Origin: Tanypteryx hageni
Lineage: Eukaryota > Arthropoda > Insecta > Odonata > Petaluridae
Length of the DNA: 64,000 nt
NCBI GenBank assembly: GCA_028673005.1
Contig: CM054118.1
Location: forward strand, 63,359,401-63,423,400
Direction of reading: 5' to 3'
Shown: one piece after another, positions 34,425 to 45,173 of the stretch
Numbering within the stretch: position 1 is the first letter of the stretch
Layout of the letters: each line of letters starts with the position of its first letter
Position numbers and translations under genes: made by a program
Notes under the pieces: generated by a model
The model's input: the letters and a program-made list of their open reading frames with translations, nothing else
What the model was told of the DNA's origin: nothing
Databases searched by the model: none

Positions 34425-37400
34425 CAGGGCCGGATCAAGTGACCCGTGGGCCCCACGCATGTCAGACCTTTGCTCTTTAAGTATTTGAGACCCATAGGCC
34501 ACACGCTTAGCACAATGAAAGTTCAACCATATGCTTAAATTGTAAAAAGAAATGACGGAAAAATAAAGACTTAAACAAAATTGCATTTATATTTAACACA
34601 AGATACAATTCATGAAACATATTCAATAATGAAACAATAAGTATTCATACAAGGAAATGTACTATTTTAGGCTTCGAGTTTTAACAAACTAGATTTTTAA
34701 TTTGTAAATTTACGTGATTTAGATGCTGCAAACTGATCAATTATTTCATCTAAGTCTAATTCATTAACTATATCTGCTTCGATGCTTAGCATTCCAAGGT
34801 TTGAAAGCCTATTTTGGGTCTGGGTCGATCTTAAATAATTTTTTATTAATCTTAGTTTTGAAAACGACCTTTCTCCTTTGGCATTAGAGATGGGCAAACA
34901 TAAAAATATTCGTAATGCAATCTCAATATTTGGAAACAGTTGTGTTTGTTTGAGATTAGATAACAACATAACCAAGTCCAATTCATCAACTTCAAAAATT
35001 ATGTCCCTATATGAATTATATTGCAATAATTCTTTCAAACAATTTTCCTCAACATTTTCCCAATAGATTTTAACAAACTCAGTTATTGAACCTTGTTTAT
35101 TCCATAGAAATGCAAAGACAGCAATTATTTTTTGCAATTTTCATTACGTTGTTTGAGACACATTATCAGAGTATCCAACATAACATAGTAGGTGTTTACT
35201 CGGAATGCAGAAAATATGTTTTCAGAGAACTCTTCGTCATTCTCTTTGCATTTAGATTAATCAAATAACTCCCTTCTTGCACTACTTCTGTTTCCTTCCC
35301 TTCTAAATATAGGTTCAAAATCTTTGCCATTTGTTTCTTTTAAAAGCTTTCTTCCTTTTTCGATATAATTCATGAAAACCTTTTCGGTTCGTTTTCTCGA
35401 AACATATTCAATTAGGCTTGATAATGAAGCATAACAATGTTTCAAGTTAGATTTTTTGTTTTTAATTGAAATACATCAATCCTTGCTAAGACATCCTTCA
35501 AAATGACACAAAGCGATGCTGTGTTCTAGTACAGTAGTGCCTTCTTCAAGTTTTTACCTTCTATTATGCTCTCCTGATTCAAGAATTTGTCTTCAATAAG
35601 ATTATTCAAGCATTCTATCACAACCCCATATCCATCATATAAAGCATCTTCAGGAGCCGCATAGTAGATGAAAACAACCCACAGTCTCTATCTTCAACGT
35701 TTTCTGCATTCCCACGAAAAGGTAAGTTATTTACAGCAAGAAATATAATTACTTCGATTATCCTTTGAAGTAATTTTTTCCAATAACTTTTTTCTTCATT
35801 AAGTTGTTCCAATAAGTATTTATCCAACCAGTTTTTATTTGTTCTTCGACTAAAAAATAATGTACCAGCAGTCATATGTTCGGAACTTTTTTCATGGCTT
35901 GATAAATGCTGAGCAGCATTACTCCAGTCATTATATCCTACTACCAGAGCATCTCTTTGATTCCTAGTATAAACAGAACACTTTACCACTTTTTGGAGAG
36001 TAAATAACCCATTTTCTTTTTTCCTTCTCACTATTCGGTTTGGTAGAATAAAAAAGGTTACTAGTCAACTTTCTTTTTGATCCAAACATTACCCTCGTGA
36101 AATTTTCAAAATTTTCATCATCATTTTGGTTAGGTAATCTCTCCAAAGATTATATTAATTCTATGAAGTCATCATTTAGAATCCAATTAATTAATTAATT
36201 AATCTTTCTTTTCGTTTTTGTGCACCTGATTTATGCTTTGAAGACATTTTTGGTCATTAATATGTTTTAATTTATTAATTAAAAATATATCGTTTGAAAA
36301 TCGTATTCTGTATTTCACGTGGTTAACTAAGCTGTGCTTGCTTCAGTTTGATAGTGTATAGTTTCTCGAGGTGAGCACTATACAAACACGAAACAAATTA
36401 AACTGGAGTCTCCGACTTATCACTCGCAAGAAATTCCTGTTATTTCTCAATTCCAATTATGTTCCTAGAAAAACTGGCACCACCGCAAACTTCGCAGACG
36501 CAGCTATACAAAAAGAAATTATCAATTACTTACTAAAATCTGATGAATATTATTATTTATTATAATATTTTAACATCCTCAAATATAACGTTTTTTCTTT
36601 GATTTTAAGTATTTAATAAAAACGCAAAACCTCCAGTTCAGAATTTTGTATAGTTTACTCTTAAATAAAAAATAATCAATTTTAATGCAAAATTCTGACC
36701 AAATTCAGAAAAAATCATATTGTTTTTAATTGTTGTAGCAAAAATAAAATGAATTTTACCTTAACTCCGAAGACGTTTTCCGTGGTTTCGTCACTGTTGC
36801 ACTCACAAACAAAACACACTAGGATTACTAATTATGTAAAAGTTTAGTAATACAGAACTTATAAACTCTACTGTTAAATTCTTCTGGATATAAACACAAA
36901 AGTATAATATTTGAACTATAGCTTCCACGGCGAGTCAAGTAAAACTAATACTTTGTAACTGTTCAAACGAGGACAGGAACAATTCTAAGAAAAAGAATTC
37001 TAGGAAGGCACTCGGTGCATCTTTTCACCCTAGTGGCCTCTCCATCTGGAAACTACACATATGCGGGCCCAGGATCATCATGTTCCATTCTTCACGCGGA
37101 AACAAGAGAGGCCCTGCTGTAACATTCTTCTTGCTCATTGCGGGAAGTCTTCCGGTTACCATCCCATCAGGATATTGAACAAGAGAAACTTTGAGACCTC
37201 ACGAAAATTTTAGGACGAGTTAATAACCATATGGGGAAGCAAAGGAAGCAATGGCTACAGGGAAGCGAAAAGGGTCCACGAGACAAGAGACAAATGGGAA
37301 CCAAAGATGAGATTGACAAAAGGGTCTTTACTGCCTTTGTAAATTGAGTATATGCGTATCCGGACCCGTCGTGTGTCAGCAAGGCCATGGGTCAAGCATC

Positions 37401-37719
37401 GTCACCTTTCTCCCTCTTTTTCCTTGAAGTTAAGAATGAGCCTCTAGATACTCTTACTTTTCCCTAGAGAATTGTTATATTCGCCTCCTCGGCGGTCCTT
37501 TGCATTTCATTTTGTGAGAAAAGCAAAGTGAACGCTTATAATCACATCTTATCATTGCGGCGGTGCCGCAAATCGCGATTTCAAGTTTTTCACTTCTTGG
37601 CGGCCCTTTGAAATCAGTAACTTTAATCGGATGCCTAAAAGAGTCTGCCCGCTATGGGCCCCCTTGACTTTTGGGCCCCACGCTCTTGCGTGTTCTGCGT
37701 ACAGCTTAATCCGGCCCTG
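34425..37719 (-). mobile_element. hAT transposon with both ends, 3.3 kb
   Basis: The terminal repeats CAGGGCCGGATCAAG (left) and CAGGGCCGGATTAAG (right end, reverse complement) differ at one base. The flanks GTAATGAG (34417-34424) and GTAATGAC (37720-37727) form an 8-bp target duplication with one mismatch. The transposase remains lie on the minus strand at 34697-36149; the rest, about 36150-37719, is non-coding. This is the most complete transposon in the window, but it is inactive. Confidence 0.9.
34697..36149 (-). pseudogene. hAT transposase pseudogene, internally deleted
   Basis: Belongs to the same TTF zinc-finger/DUF4371 hAT group as the relic at 1318. At the N-end (about 36145-35900) the pieces WVIYSPKSGKVFC and GYNDWSNAAQHLSSHEKSSE form the TTF-type finger region, split by a frameshift near 36000. 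The middle is represented by YLLEQLNEEKSYWKKLLQRI and, in another frame, VSRKRTEKVFMNYIEKGRKL (35257-35445). The C-end (35137-34697) carries PISNAKGERSFSKLRLIKNY, the dimerisation block. The piece between the DUF4371 start and the C-terminal half, which holds the first catalytic Asp, is missing, so about 1 kb of coding sequence has been lost. Confidence 0.88.
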
Positions 37720-37904
37720 GTAATGACTACAAGTTTAATTCGTCGAGAGAGTAAAAACTGAAGCGCTTATATAGGCATTCGGTATTTCATAGTGTTTGTT
37801 GCGTACTATGAAGCGTTTAGGACGGTATGACGACCACACGAAAGCAAATACAGGCTTAATTAATAAAAAGAATAAGCGACTTTAAAAAAGCGAGATTATA
37901 CCTA

Positions 37905-38016
37905 CTTTATAATGCAAAATAAAGAGACTTGTAATTCCACATAAATTTTATTCAAAACCACCTAGGTTTCGTTGCAATGCAACATCGTGACGAAGTCTCT
38001 TTATTTTACATTATGA
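37905..38016. repeat. Inverted-repeat unit with Penelope-like motif
   Basis: The 22-base arms ATAATGCAAAATAAAGAGAC plus TT (37909-37930) and their complement at 37993-38014 match at 21 of 22. Between them, on the minus strand, GATGTTGCATTGCAACGAAA is followed by CCTAGGTGG and GAATAAAATTTATGTGG. A GATG-CAAC-GAAACC block before AATAAA is typical of Penelope-like 3' ends, as at 17281. It is small enough to fold as one stem-loop. Confidence 0.5.
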
Positions 38017-38775
38017 AGAAATTCCACCAAGTGACACCTGAAACCATTAACTATATCACTACTTTGTTCATCAGATAAGAAATTTTCTTCGCCAACAAAA
38101 AACGGTGTCGATTTCTACTACGGAAGAACAATGTCAGAATAAAAAAATTTATATGGCGAAGAGCATCATTTTTTCCGGATGCGGCAAGTGGAGGCCGTGT
38201 CGCAAAACAGGGGATCGCCAAAAGAGACAAAATCCAAAAATAAAATATACGCACATAAAATAAACGAAAACAATCGAAAAGGCAAGCGACGAATTGCTTC
38301 AACGGGCGTGTAGCAACCGCATCATCAAATATAAGATGTCCGCGTCGGCTTTTTTGATGTCCACGCAGTATGGCGCAGGGCCTCCATTTTCGGGCGGCAC
38401 AGGGAAAGAGAGAGAGAGATATAGAGTGAGGGAGAGAATAGAAAATCCGGCGCGCGTAAGCGAATATGGTCAGCTCGCGGCGCGTGCTTCGCGATCGAAC
38501 AGTGACTCCCTCTGCTTGGTCTCCTTCCGAAAGGGCGAAGAGAGAGAGAGACGCCGACGAAGGCGAGACAGACGCACGCACGGCGATAAATGCAACCACA
38601 GGAAGCGACGGAGAGCCAGCCTAGGTGCCCACCCACCGCTACCCCTCCCCATTCCAATCCACTACCTCTTTCTTAAACCCCGCCCACCTCCACGACTCCG
38701 TACGCTATCCGCGGCCCCACGCTCCCTCGTCACCGACTCCCATCGCTAAATACCGACGATACGCTATTACGGCGC
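38017..38775. other. GC-rich stretch, possible gene-start zone
   Basis: From about 38290 the sequence becomes GC- and CpG-rich compared with the flanks. Several overlapping frames on both strands (for example 38294-38749 plus and 38051-38599 minus) are open mainly because of GA/CT repeats. None has recognisable protein content. The composition is what one expects near an arthropod promoter or 5' UTR. Confidence 0.35.
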
Positions 38776-38856
38776 ATGATGGCATTGCGGAAGAAAACAA
38801 AAGACTCCGCACCGATGCAGTCGACAACGGAGACCGTGACGATCGTGTCAAACAAG
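38776..38856 (+). CDS. Weak candidate short coding exon
   Basis: Two ATGs (38776, 38779) in the context GGCGCATGATGG open a 27-codon frame beginning MMALRKKTKDSAPMQSTTET and ending at AACAAG|GTACGA, a fair donor match at 38857. The setting is the CpG-rich zone. A second frame (GIAEENKRLRTDAVDNGD) is also open across it, so the reading frame is not settled. Unrecognised protein. Confidence 0.18.
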
Positions 38857-39889
38857 GTACGACGTCGCGAGGGGATTTTTTTCTTGTATTTCTCGGGTTA
38901 TCGACAGGCGTTAATTACTGAGATTGCCGGCGCAAGGTTCATCTCCGTGGTTAACCACGTACAACGACATCGTCGGATTCGATACCTCCAATGCGATCGT
39001 CTCTCGCCGCACATCGGCTGCGGGCAAGCGGTGATTTGTTACTCTGCGCGTCTGATGTAATTTTCTTCTTCTTTCCGAATGAACCTTTTTGCGGGTGGAA
39101 TATACGGACTGTGACATCAATCATACTTGGAATACGTTCGGAGGAAAAGACAAATTCGTTTTATTGACGATGAATGCCTCAGTGCCGTGAGAAATAGATG
39201 ATGACGTGATCGTTAAATTATCTGCAGGCATTGAAATCCTATTGGGTCCCGAAGATTTAGAGGTTAAACCGTTGCACGAATCATTCATGCCGGACCTTTC
39301 GTACACTAAACGAGTTTATTGGCCACTAGTTATATGAATGCGCGACTTAAAAAAATTATATAGATAACGAATTGAATGCTACCTGGAAATTATACGGATT
39401 GGGGACGCGTAACGCCTGCGTTAGGGTAAAACCGCACAGAAAGTGAAAATTCACGGCCATCAATGCCGACATTGTCGCATATATCTCTCGCTTACTTATT
39501 CCCTTTCGATAATATTTATTTAACCTTAATCTTCCCGAGTAGGCCAAAGCCAGGTGGCGACATAACTTTTACAATATTATTCCTATAAACATCTATAACG
39601 TATACGTACATATACAGGGTGACCCAAAAAAGACACCAGTTTAAATTGCTATAAAACATATACGAATTATACATAAGTGGTTCCTGTCGAGTTTCACCTC
39701 GTCAATGTTATTATCAAATACTCATTATTACTAACTGTTACAGTTTTTTTAGGTTCAATGACGAATATTACGGAAAAGTCGCGGCCTTCTTTTTCGCGAT
39801 AATAAACAGCGACAATCCAGGTAACCTCCATCACGACGTCCTTTTCCTAAAAAAGATAAATTTCGACATAACCCACTCACCGGCGAGTG

Positions 39890-40190
39890 TTGGAGAAGCG
39901 CGGTCTCCTCTCTCGGACGGTGAGATAAGCGAGGAGGCGGTGACGTCACCTCCGACGGCAGCCGGAGCGACGACCGCCGCCGAGGGATCGGCCAAGGGGA
40001 GAGGGTGAGAAGGGGGAGGATAGGGGAAGGGGAAGGCGGGGGAGGGGGGAGGTGTAGAGGGGGGAGGAGAGGGGAAGTAAAACGAACGTGAAGATGGCGC
40101 CACCGCGAGTGCAACTTTCAAATCGCATTCCTACGACAAGGGACCTCTCGCTCATCGGAAGAAAACGAGCGGGAAAAGATGGCGTTCCTC
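39890..40190 (+). promoter_or_regulatory. Promoter-like zone: CRE plus two YY1-type sites
   Basis: A perfect CRE palindrome TGACGTCA lies at 39941-39948 in a CpG-rich block, followed by G-rich runs (39995-40075) and two sense AAGATGGCG sites at 40091-40099 and 40176-40184. AAGATGGCG is the YY1-type motif often found just downstream of housekeeping start sites. The ATG inside the first copy (40094) opens a 93-codon frame, MAPPRVQLSNRIPTTRDLSL and onward, with a possible donor at CAC|GTAAAT near 40227. The motifs are directly visible; promoter activity and the gene are inferences. Confidence 0.4.
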
Positions 40191-41508
40191 TTGACCTTTC
40201 ATTCCTTCGTTCTTATGTTAGACACGTAAATCAGTTATGGATTCATTGTCTTCCAACCTTACTGACGACGTACGCGCGTGCGCTAATAACGGTAATTAAG
40301 CACGCGGTGCCGATAACAGAGGCCAACGAGGGAACGGACCAAAAACGTCTGCGTCTTATGTTAAATATTTAATAAACAAATCTTTCAAAAACGATATACT
40401 ATAAAATAATTTACTAGTTATTCGTGAGGAAGCAGGTAATTGTTTTGTGTACAGACATGAAGAAATTGTCACTGAAACCTAATGTTCGTGAGTACATTAC
40501 TAATTGAAAATTCCATTCGTGAAAGCTATGGTATCCACCAATTTCAATGTTTTATTGCCTTTTCGAATGTGAAACTTGTGGCCTTGAATGTCATGGTGAA
40601 TTTGTGTTGTAATGCGAGTAAATCGCAGGCTTGTCGAAACTTTTGGTCCTGGACATAATTAGTAAATAATCGTTAGGTAATTAATTCTTTCAGCTTGCAA
40701 TAAATTCCTATATTAGTGTTATGAAACGGCTGAGGTAGGCAGTTCATCTATTTCGGTCTCTAATTTATTGAACAATCGTCTATCGCTCACTTTTGTCCAG
40801 AAGTACTTTCAATGTAACCTTAAATTCACATGATAATTGTTTCACTCAGAAATATTCACTATATTCATTCAATCTTAATACGCTATTCCAAATTACAATA
40901 TTAAAAATTCCACTCGTTTGTCACCGAAATTTCCTAGGTCTTCGCCAGATAGAAGCCATAAGAAGGTGTCAAAACTTCAGGTAGCAAGTCCTATCTTCCA
41001 CTGAATTTAATCCTCTTTCAAGATACTTCCAACTCTTAAGTGCTCTCTGTCAGCATAAAATATCCTTTAAATGCATCGATCAGCAGTTTCTATTTGCCAG
41101 TCTTGGAAAACAATCTCTAGCAAAGTATGTGACAATACTAATAATTAATCATAAGACTACGTTAAGTTTTTTCGGAGGATTAGCAAACACAATCATTTTT
41201 GCTAAGATACCGAATCGTCAGATGACTAAAAGCATCGAGCCATATACGTATTAAGTATGCATGCCGCACAGAGTTGCATGGAAGGTGACGGAGCTAGTAC
41301 TTCGAGCGTTCGGATGTTACGCAAAACGGACAAGGATGGTTTTCATAATCTTTTTTATGTCTATTGGAGATACCTAAAATCAGTACCCCCTTTTTTAATT
41401 CTTAATTCTCAAGTGCCCATTTTTTAAATTAAAAGTTATTGTTTGTTAATAGGAAGTAAAGTAGCTCCAACTTTCAAGCCTGAACATCATCCCATCATAT
41501 GTCCCATC
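40191..41508. other. AT-rich stretch after promoter-like zone
   Basis: No exon recognised. 41345-41430 holds a partial copy of the low-copy repeat seen at 13985 and 53465 (TCTATTGGAGATACCTAAAA, then TTCTCAAGTGCCCATTTT). Confidence 0.45.
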
Positions 41509-41855
41509 CAGGAGCGGATATAGAGCCAGGCGATCTAGGCGACCGCCTAGGGCCTCGCGCCTCTGAGGGCCTCGCACCTCTGGGGGCCTCGCACCTCGAT
41601 CCGTGAGAGTTGTTAACAGATTCAGAAACTAAGTGCGAGAGGGGAAAGAAATGTATAGATTGAGTGTGTAAAATTCCCAACACAAATAAGCAGTCATCTA
41701 TATATCCGAAATGATGACGACAAACAAACGTAAACGATAATGGGCGAAGACCAGTCTCAACTGACGGTTATCACTGAAAAATAATTATTTCTAAGGGTTC
41801 CCATCGAACACTTTGAGCTGCAATCGACATCGACCTCAAAACCCACTGTATTGCG

Positions 41856-41914
<59 letters not shown>

Positions 41915-42111
41915 TCCTAAATTTATATATATTTTTTAGCACGAAAGCTGATGTTTCTGTGTTTTAGTGTTCTTTTACGTGTGTCGCTTCGACATCCCCG
42001 GGGCCTCGCCAACCTGAAGTCGTCTGATTGGTGAGTGCTCACTGGGTTTCCTCATCCCAACACCTTGTTGACATCCATTTATCCATTTTACCTTTCCTTT
42101 TCCGTAAGCTG

Positions 42112-42151
<40 letters not shown>

Positions 42152-42293
42152 ATGTAAACAAGGTGTTGGGATGAGGAAACCCAGTGAACACTCACCAATC
42201 AGACGACTTCAGGTTGGCGAGGCCCCGGGGATGTCGAAGCGACACACGTAAAAGAACACTAAAACACAGAAACATCACAAACGTAGCAGCTAC

Positions 42294-42367
<74 letters not shown>

Positions 42368-42522
42368 TGCTTTCCTTCATAAAATTTAATCACGTTTTCA
42401 GGATTCGCGAGTCGTGGACTCCGCAAACAGCTATCACCTAGTGGCCTAGCAAATCACCGTCGCCTGGATGCCTCGCAAATCACAATTGCCTAGGGGCCTC
42501 TCATCCCCTAAATCCGCGCCTG
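41509..42522. mobile_element. hAT-like element, 1014 bp, with nested inverted pair
   Basis: The ends CAGGAGCGGATATAG and, in reverse complement, CAGGCGCGGATTTAG match at 13 of 15. The flanks GTCCCATC (41501-41508) and ATCCCATC (42523-42530) form an 8-bp duplication with one mismatch. Inside each end are repeated GGGCCTCGC or GCCTAG blocks. The left 300 bases match the truncated copy at 32496. There is no transposase. The centre is taken over by TA arrays and two opposed copies of the TA-flanked repeat. Confidence 0.85.
41860..42365. repeat. TA-flanked repeat family, inverted pair
   Basis: The 128-bp core is present at 41949-42076 (reverse) and 42150-42277 (forward), 126 of 128 bases identical by my count. 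The pair is separated by a short linker, AAAGGTAAAATGG-type on the reverse strand, and a TA array (about 42113-42149). Outer TA arrays lie at about 41862-41911 and 42296-42365. The 41949 copy is preceded by GCTCCTAAATTTATATAT and TTTTTTAGCACGAAAGCT; the same block is found reversed at 47015-47060. Confidence 0.88.
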
Positions 42523-42530
42523 ATCCCATC

Positions 42531-44344
42531 CAGAGTTTGAACTCACCCACAACCGACGAATGCGTTGCTCATTGGGAGCGATTACCGTATTGGGAGTATG
42601 CTTAAAGGAAAAAGTCGTGCGTGGACTCAGGAAAGGCAAAAGAAAATTGACCGCGAATTCTGATGTTGCCAAAACATAGCTTTCTCATTTTTGAAAGGGG
42701 TGAATCTAGAGACACCCCAAGGGAGGGCGATGGCCCGGGTCGCATCCACCCCTCTATGTGCCAATGCCAACGACCCTTCACTTTGAACATTCTTCCCGCT
42801 GTCAGGGTCTTTCTTGCTATTGTCCGGAGATCCTATTGTGCGGTGCCAAATCGAGGAACTTTTTGCGGGACGGATTTTAAAAGCGCGTCCATGGTTTGGC
42901 GACGAGACATCCAAAGTCGGTGAGAGCGATCCGCAGCTCTCTTAGGAAACTGGTCCCGACTCCTGGTCACAGTTCACAACGGATTAGTTTAGCAGGAGCG
43001 TGTAAAGATATACCGACAGAATATAAAAAAGTCAAAAGATAACTGCAAAAGCAGATTCCAACAACGCTTTTTCTAGAATGTTAACGTAAATTTCCGGAAT
43101 CTCCGACCTCTTCAAACCTCCTTTCCCACTATATTTGTCATAGAAACTTATCATTAAAAACAAAACATAAAACCCAAAATCAATCAAAAGGTATTAAACA
43201 CATACCTCACCGCAGTTAAGCAGTAGAATATGATCTTCGTCCCATTTTTTAAAGTAAATTGGACATATTTACGCTTCGATTTTATTATTGTAGCAACGTA
43301 AACAAAATAAAAATTTACAATAAAAACGGGCTGGCATAGAAAGTTCATAAGGGTTTTTTAATCCTGCAAAAAGACAGACGGACATACGGACGGACCCCAA
43401 AATCAATAGGATTCATGCTTGTCATCAACCGAAACTATCATGAAAATCTTAGCTTCCTAACTCTTTTCGTTGCTTCAAAATTTTGCGCACAGAGGGACGG
43501 ACAAAGTGAAAAAACATGCGATTCTTCAAAAAAGAAAGCGCTGAAAAAACTATTCTGGAATGACCTAAGCGTAATAAAGACAGCAGTAAAGAGGAGTCGT
43601 TTGAAGAAATGATCCCAAAAAACCAACCACAGCTTCCCTCAAGGAAGGATAAGTAATTTCGAAGGTGCGAATTTGTTTTGGTTTTAACTTCGGAACCTCT
43701 TATTTAAAGAGTGATTCCACTAAAACGTTTTCGACGGACGAAACCTACTGTACTTAACGACAGCGGAGATTTTCATATTGTCTAACGCTTCCTTTTTATT
43801 TCATCCTATGTCTCGGACACGGTGTTACTTTCATCCGTTCGTGCGCTGCATGACCTATATATGCGCGGTAAGGGATTAAGTGACGACCGCGACATTCCCA
43901 CCTGAGTAAAAAGCGAGATGAAGAAAAAAAACACGCGGCCGTTCGCTCACGTACTCCACCGATCCCGCGTGGAAGAGATGCGGTCGGCGCAGGCTTCCCC
44001 TCCTACACATCAACCCCCTCTACTTCCCCATCAACTCTCCCTCCGTTCGCACATTCCCGTTTAATAAGCGGGGAAGGGATAAGGAGGGACCCAGGACCTG
44101 CATTAGTATATTGTTGCGAAATGAACGAAAGAGAACGCGATTTTAAGATCCACCGCGAAGGACTCGGAGACCAGGTCGAGAGGAGGTACAACCCCGACAG
44201 GGAATCGAAAGCGGAGACCCAGGCTCTAAGAAATAAGTTACGTAAACCTCAATGACGAAGAGATCGTAGAACCCGTTCCTCGGGGGTTAACATGCTCGGG
44301 CCAATTTTCTGATTCTGAATTTGAAATAAATTAATCCCCTAGGG
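42531..44344. other. Unassigned stretch
   Basis: No supported gene. Near 43370-43395 the GACAGACGGACATACGGACG run resembles the Helitron-like TCCG blocks in reverse. CpG content rises at 43800-44200, but the frames there are short. A minus-strand B-box-like GAGTTCAAACTC at about 42534-42545 has no partner A box. Confidence 0.4.
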
Positions 44345-44482
44345 GCAATGTCGGATTAACCGGGGTGCAGTGGTGCTGTTGCACCAGGACCCCGTGAGAA
44401 GAGAGGCCCCACGGAGGTCCCGGATTTAATGGGGATGGTCTAAGAAAAATTGTGCGTCAGGGCCCCCGATTTTCTTAATCCT
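44345..44482. mobile_element. Possible hAT-like MITE remnant
   Basis: A block with GTCGGATTAACCGGGGTGCA and GGCCCC runs is followed about 100 bases later by GGGCCCCCGATTTTCTTAAT and CC. GGATTAA inverted repeats next to GGCCCC blocks are the pattern seen in the hAT ends elsewhere in this window. No clear duplication and diverged ends. Confidence 0.35.
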
Positions 44483-45036
44483 GGGAGAGTTTCGGATCTA
44501 GAAACTTCCCAAGAGAAGGAGAGGGAAGAATCGCTACTGCCGACGGACCTTTTGTTCTGGAAATCCCTGCTCCAGTCAGAATCTTTCTTTCCCATGCCAT
44601 ATGGACCTAATCTGCGGCACAGAATCAAGCTATTTTGCGCGGAATGGGATTAAGAATGAGGAAAGCAACGGGGATATCCAAGATCGCCTCCATATACTCC
44701 CACTTCTTGGACCCGCCACTGCCTCAGGGTTTATAACTGGAACTATATCGATGAACTTCGATAGGAGACGGAGAAAAATTCGAGTTGCACAAAAGGCATG
44801 AGCTGCAGAAATTCGATTCATTGAAAGGGATTAAAGGTGGAGAAAATACTTCCTCGAGTAATCCGAAATTCGATTTACTAATACCCTTGTTATAGAGGCT
44901 CAACGATATTTTGATTGCTAGCATTGCTTAACAATGAGTTAGCCCATTTGCGTATTACTCGGAAAGTGTTATCGTTACCATGGAAATGAAATATTTATTT
45001 GAAGTCCCGACAAAATCCGATTACATTTACATATTA

Positions 45037-45173
45037 CAGTAGGGCCGGATCTTGGAGGCCCGGATGCAAAATTATTTTGGGGCCCAAACGAGATCTTCAC
45101 ATTTTGGTGCTCTAAAAGAGTCGAGGGTCCTGATGCGTTGCATCCATTGCACCAGGATTAGATCCAGCACCGC
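45037..45173. mobile_element. Possible hAT-like MITE remnant
   Basis: Begins CAGTAGGGCCGGATCTTGG with GGCCCGGATGC and GGGGCCC blocks. The other side, in reverse complement, reads CGGTGCTGGATCTAATCCTG and GGACCC. The ends are only partly complementary and no duplication was fixed. The plus-strand frame 45052-45375 is a by-product of this repeat. Confidence 0.4.

Noticed and set aside
39615..39640. TATACAGGGTGACCCAAAAA as a transposon end
   Set aside because: Looks like a common insect DNA-transposon end, but no matching second end or transposase was found.
39755..40155. Pro/Ser-rich minus-strand frames
   Set aside because: Produced by the G-rich promoter-like tract on the plus strand.
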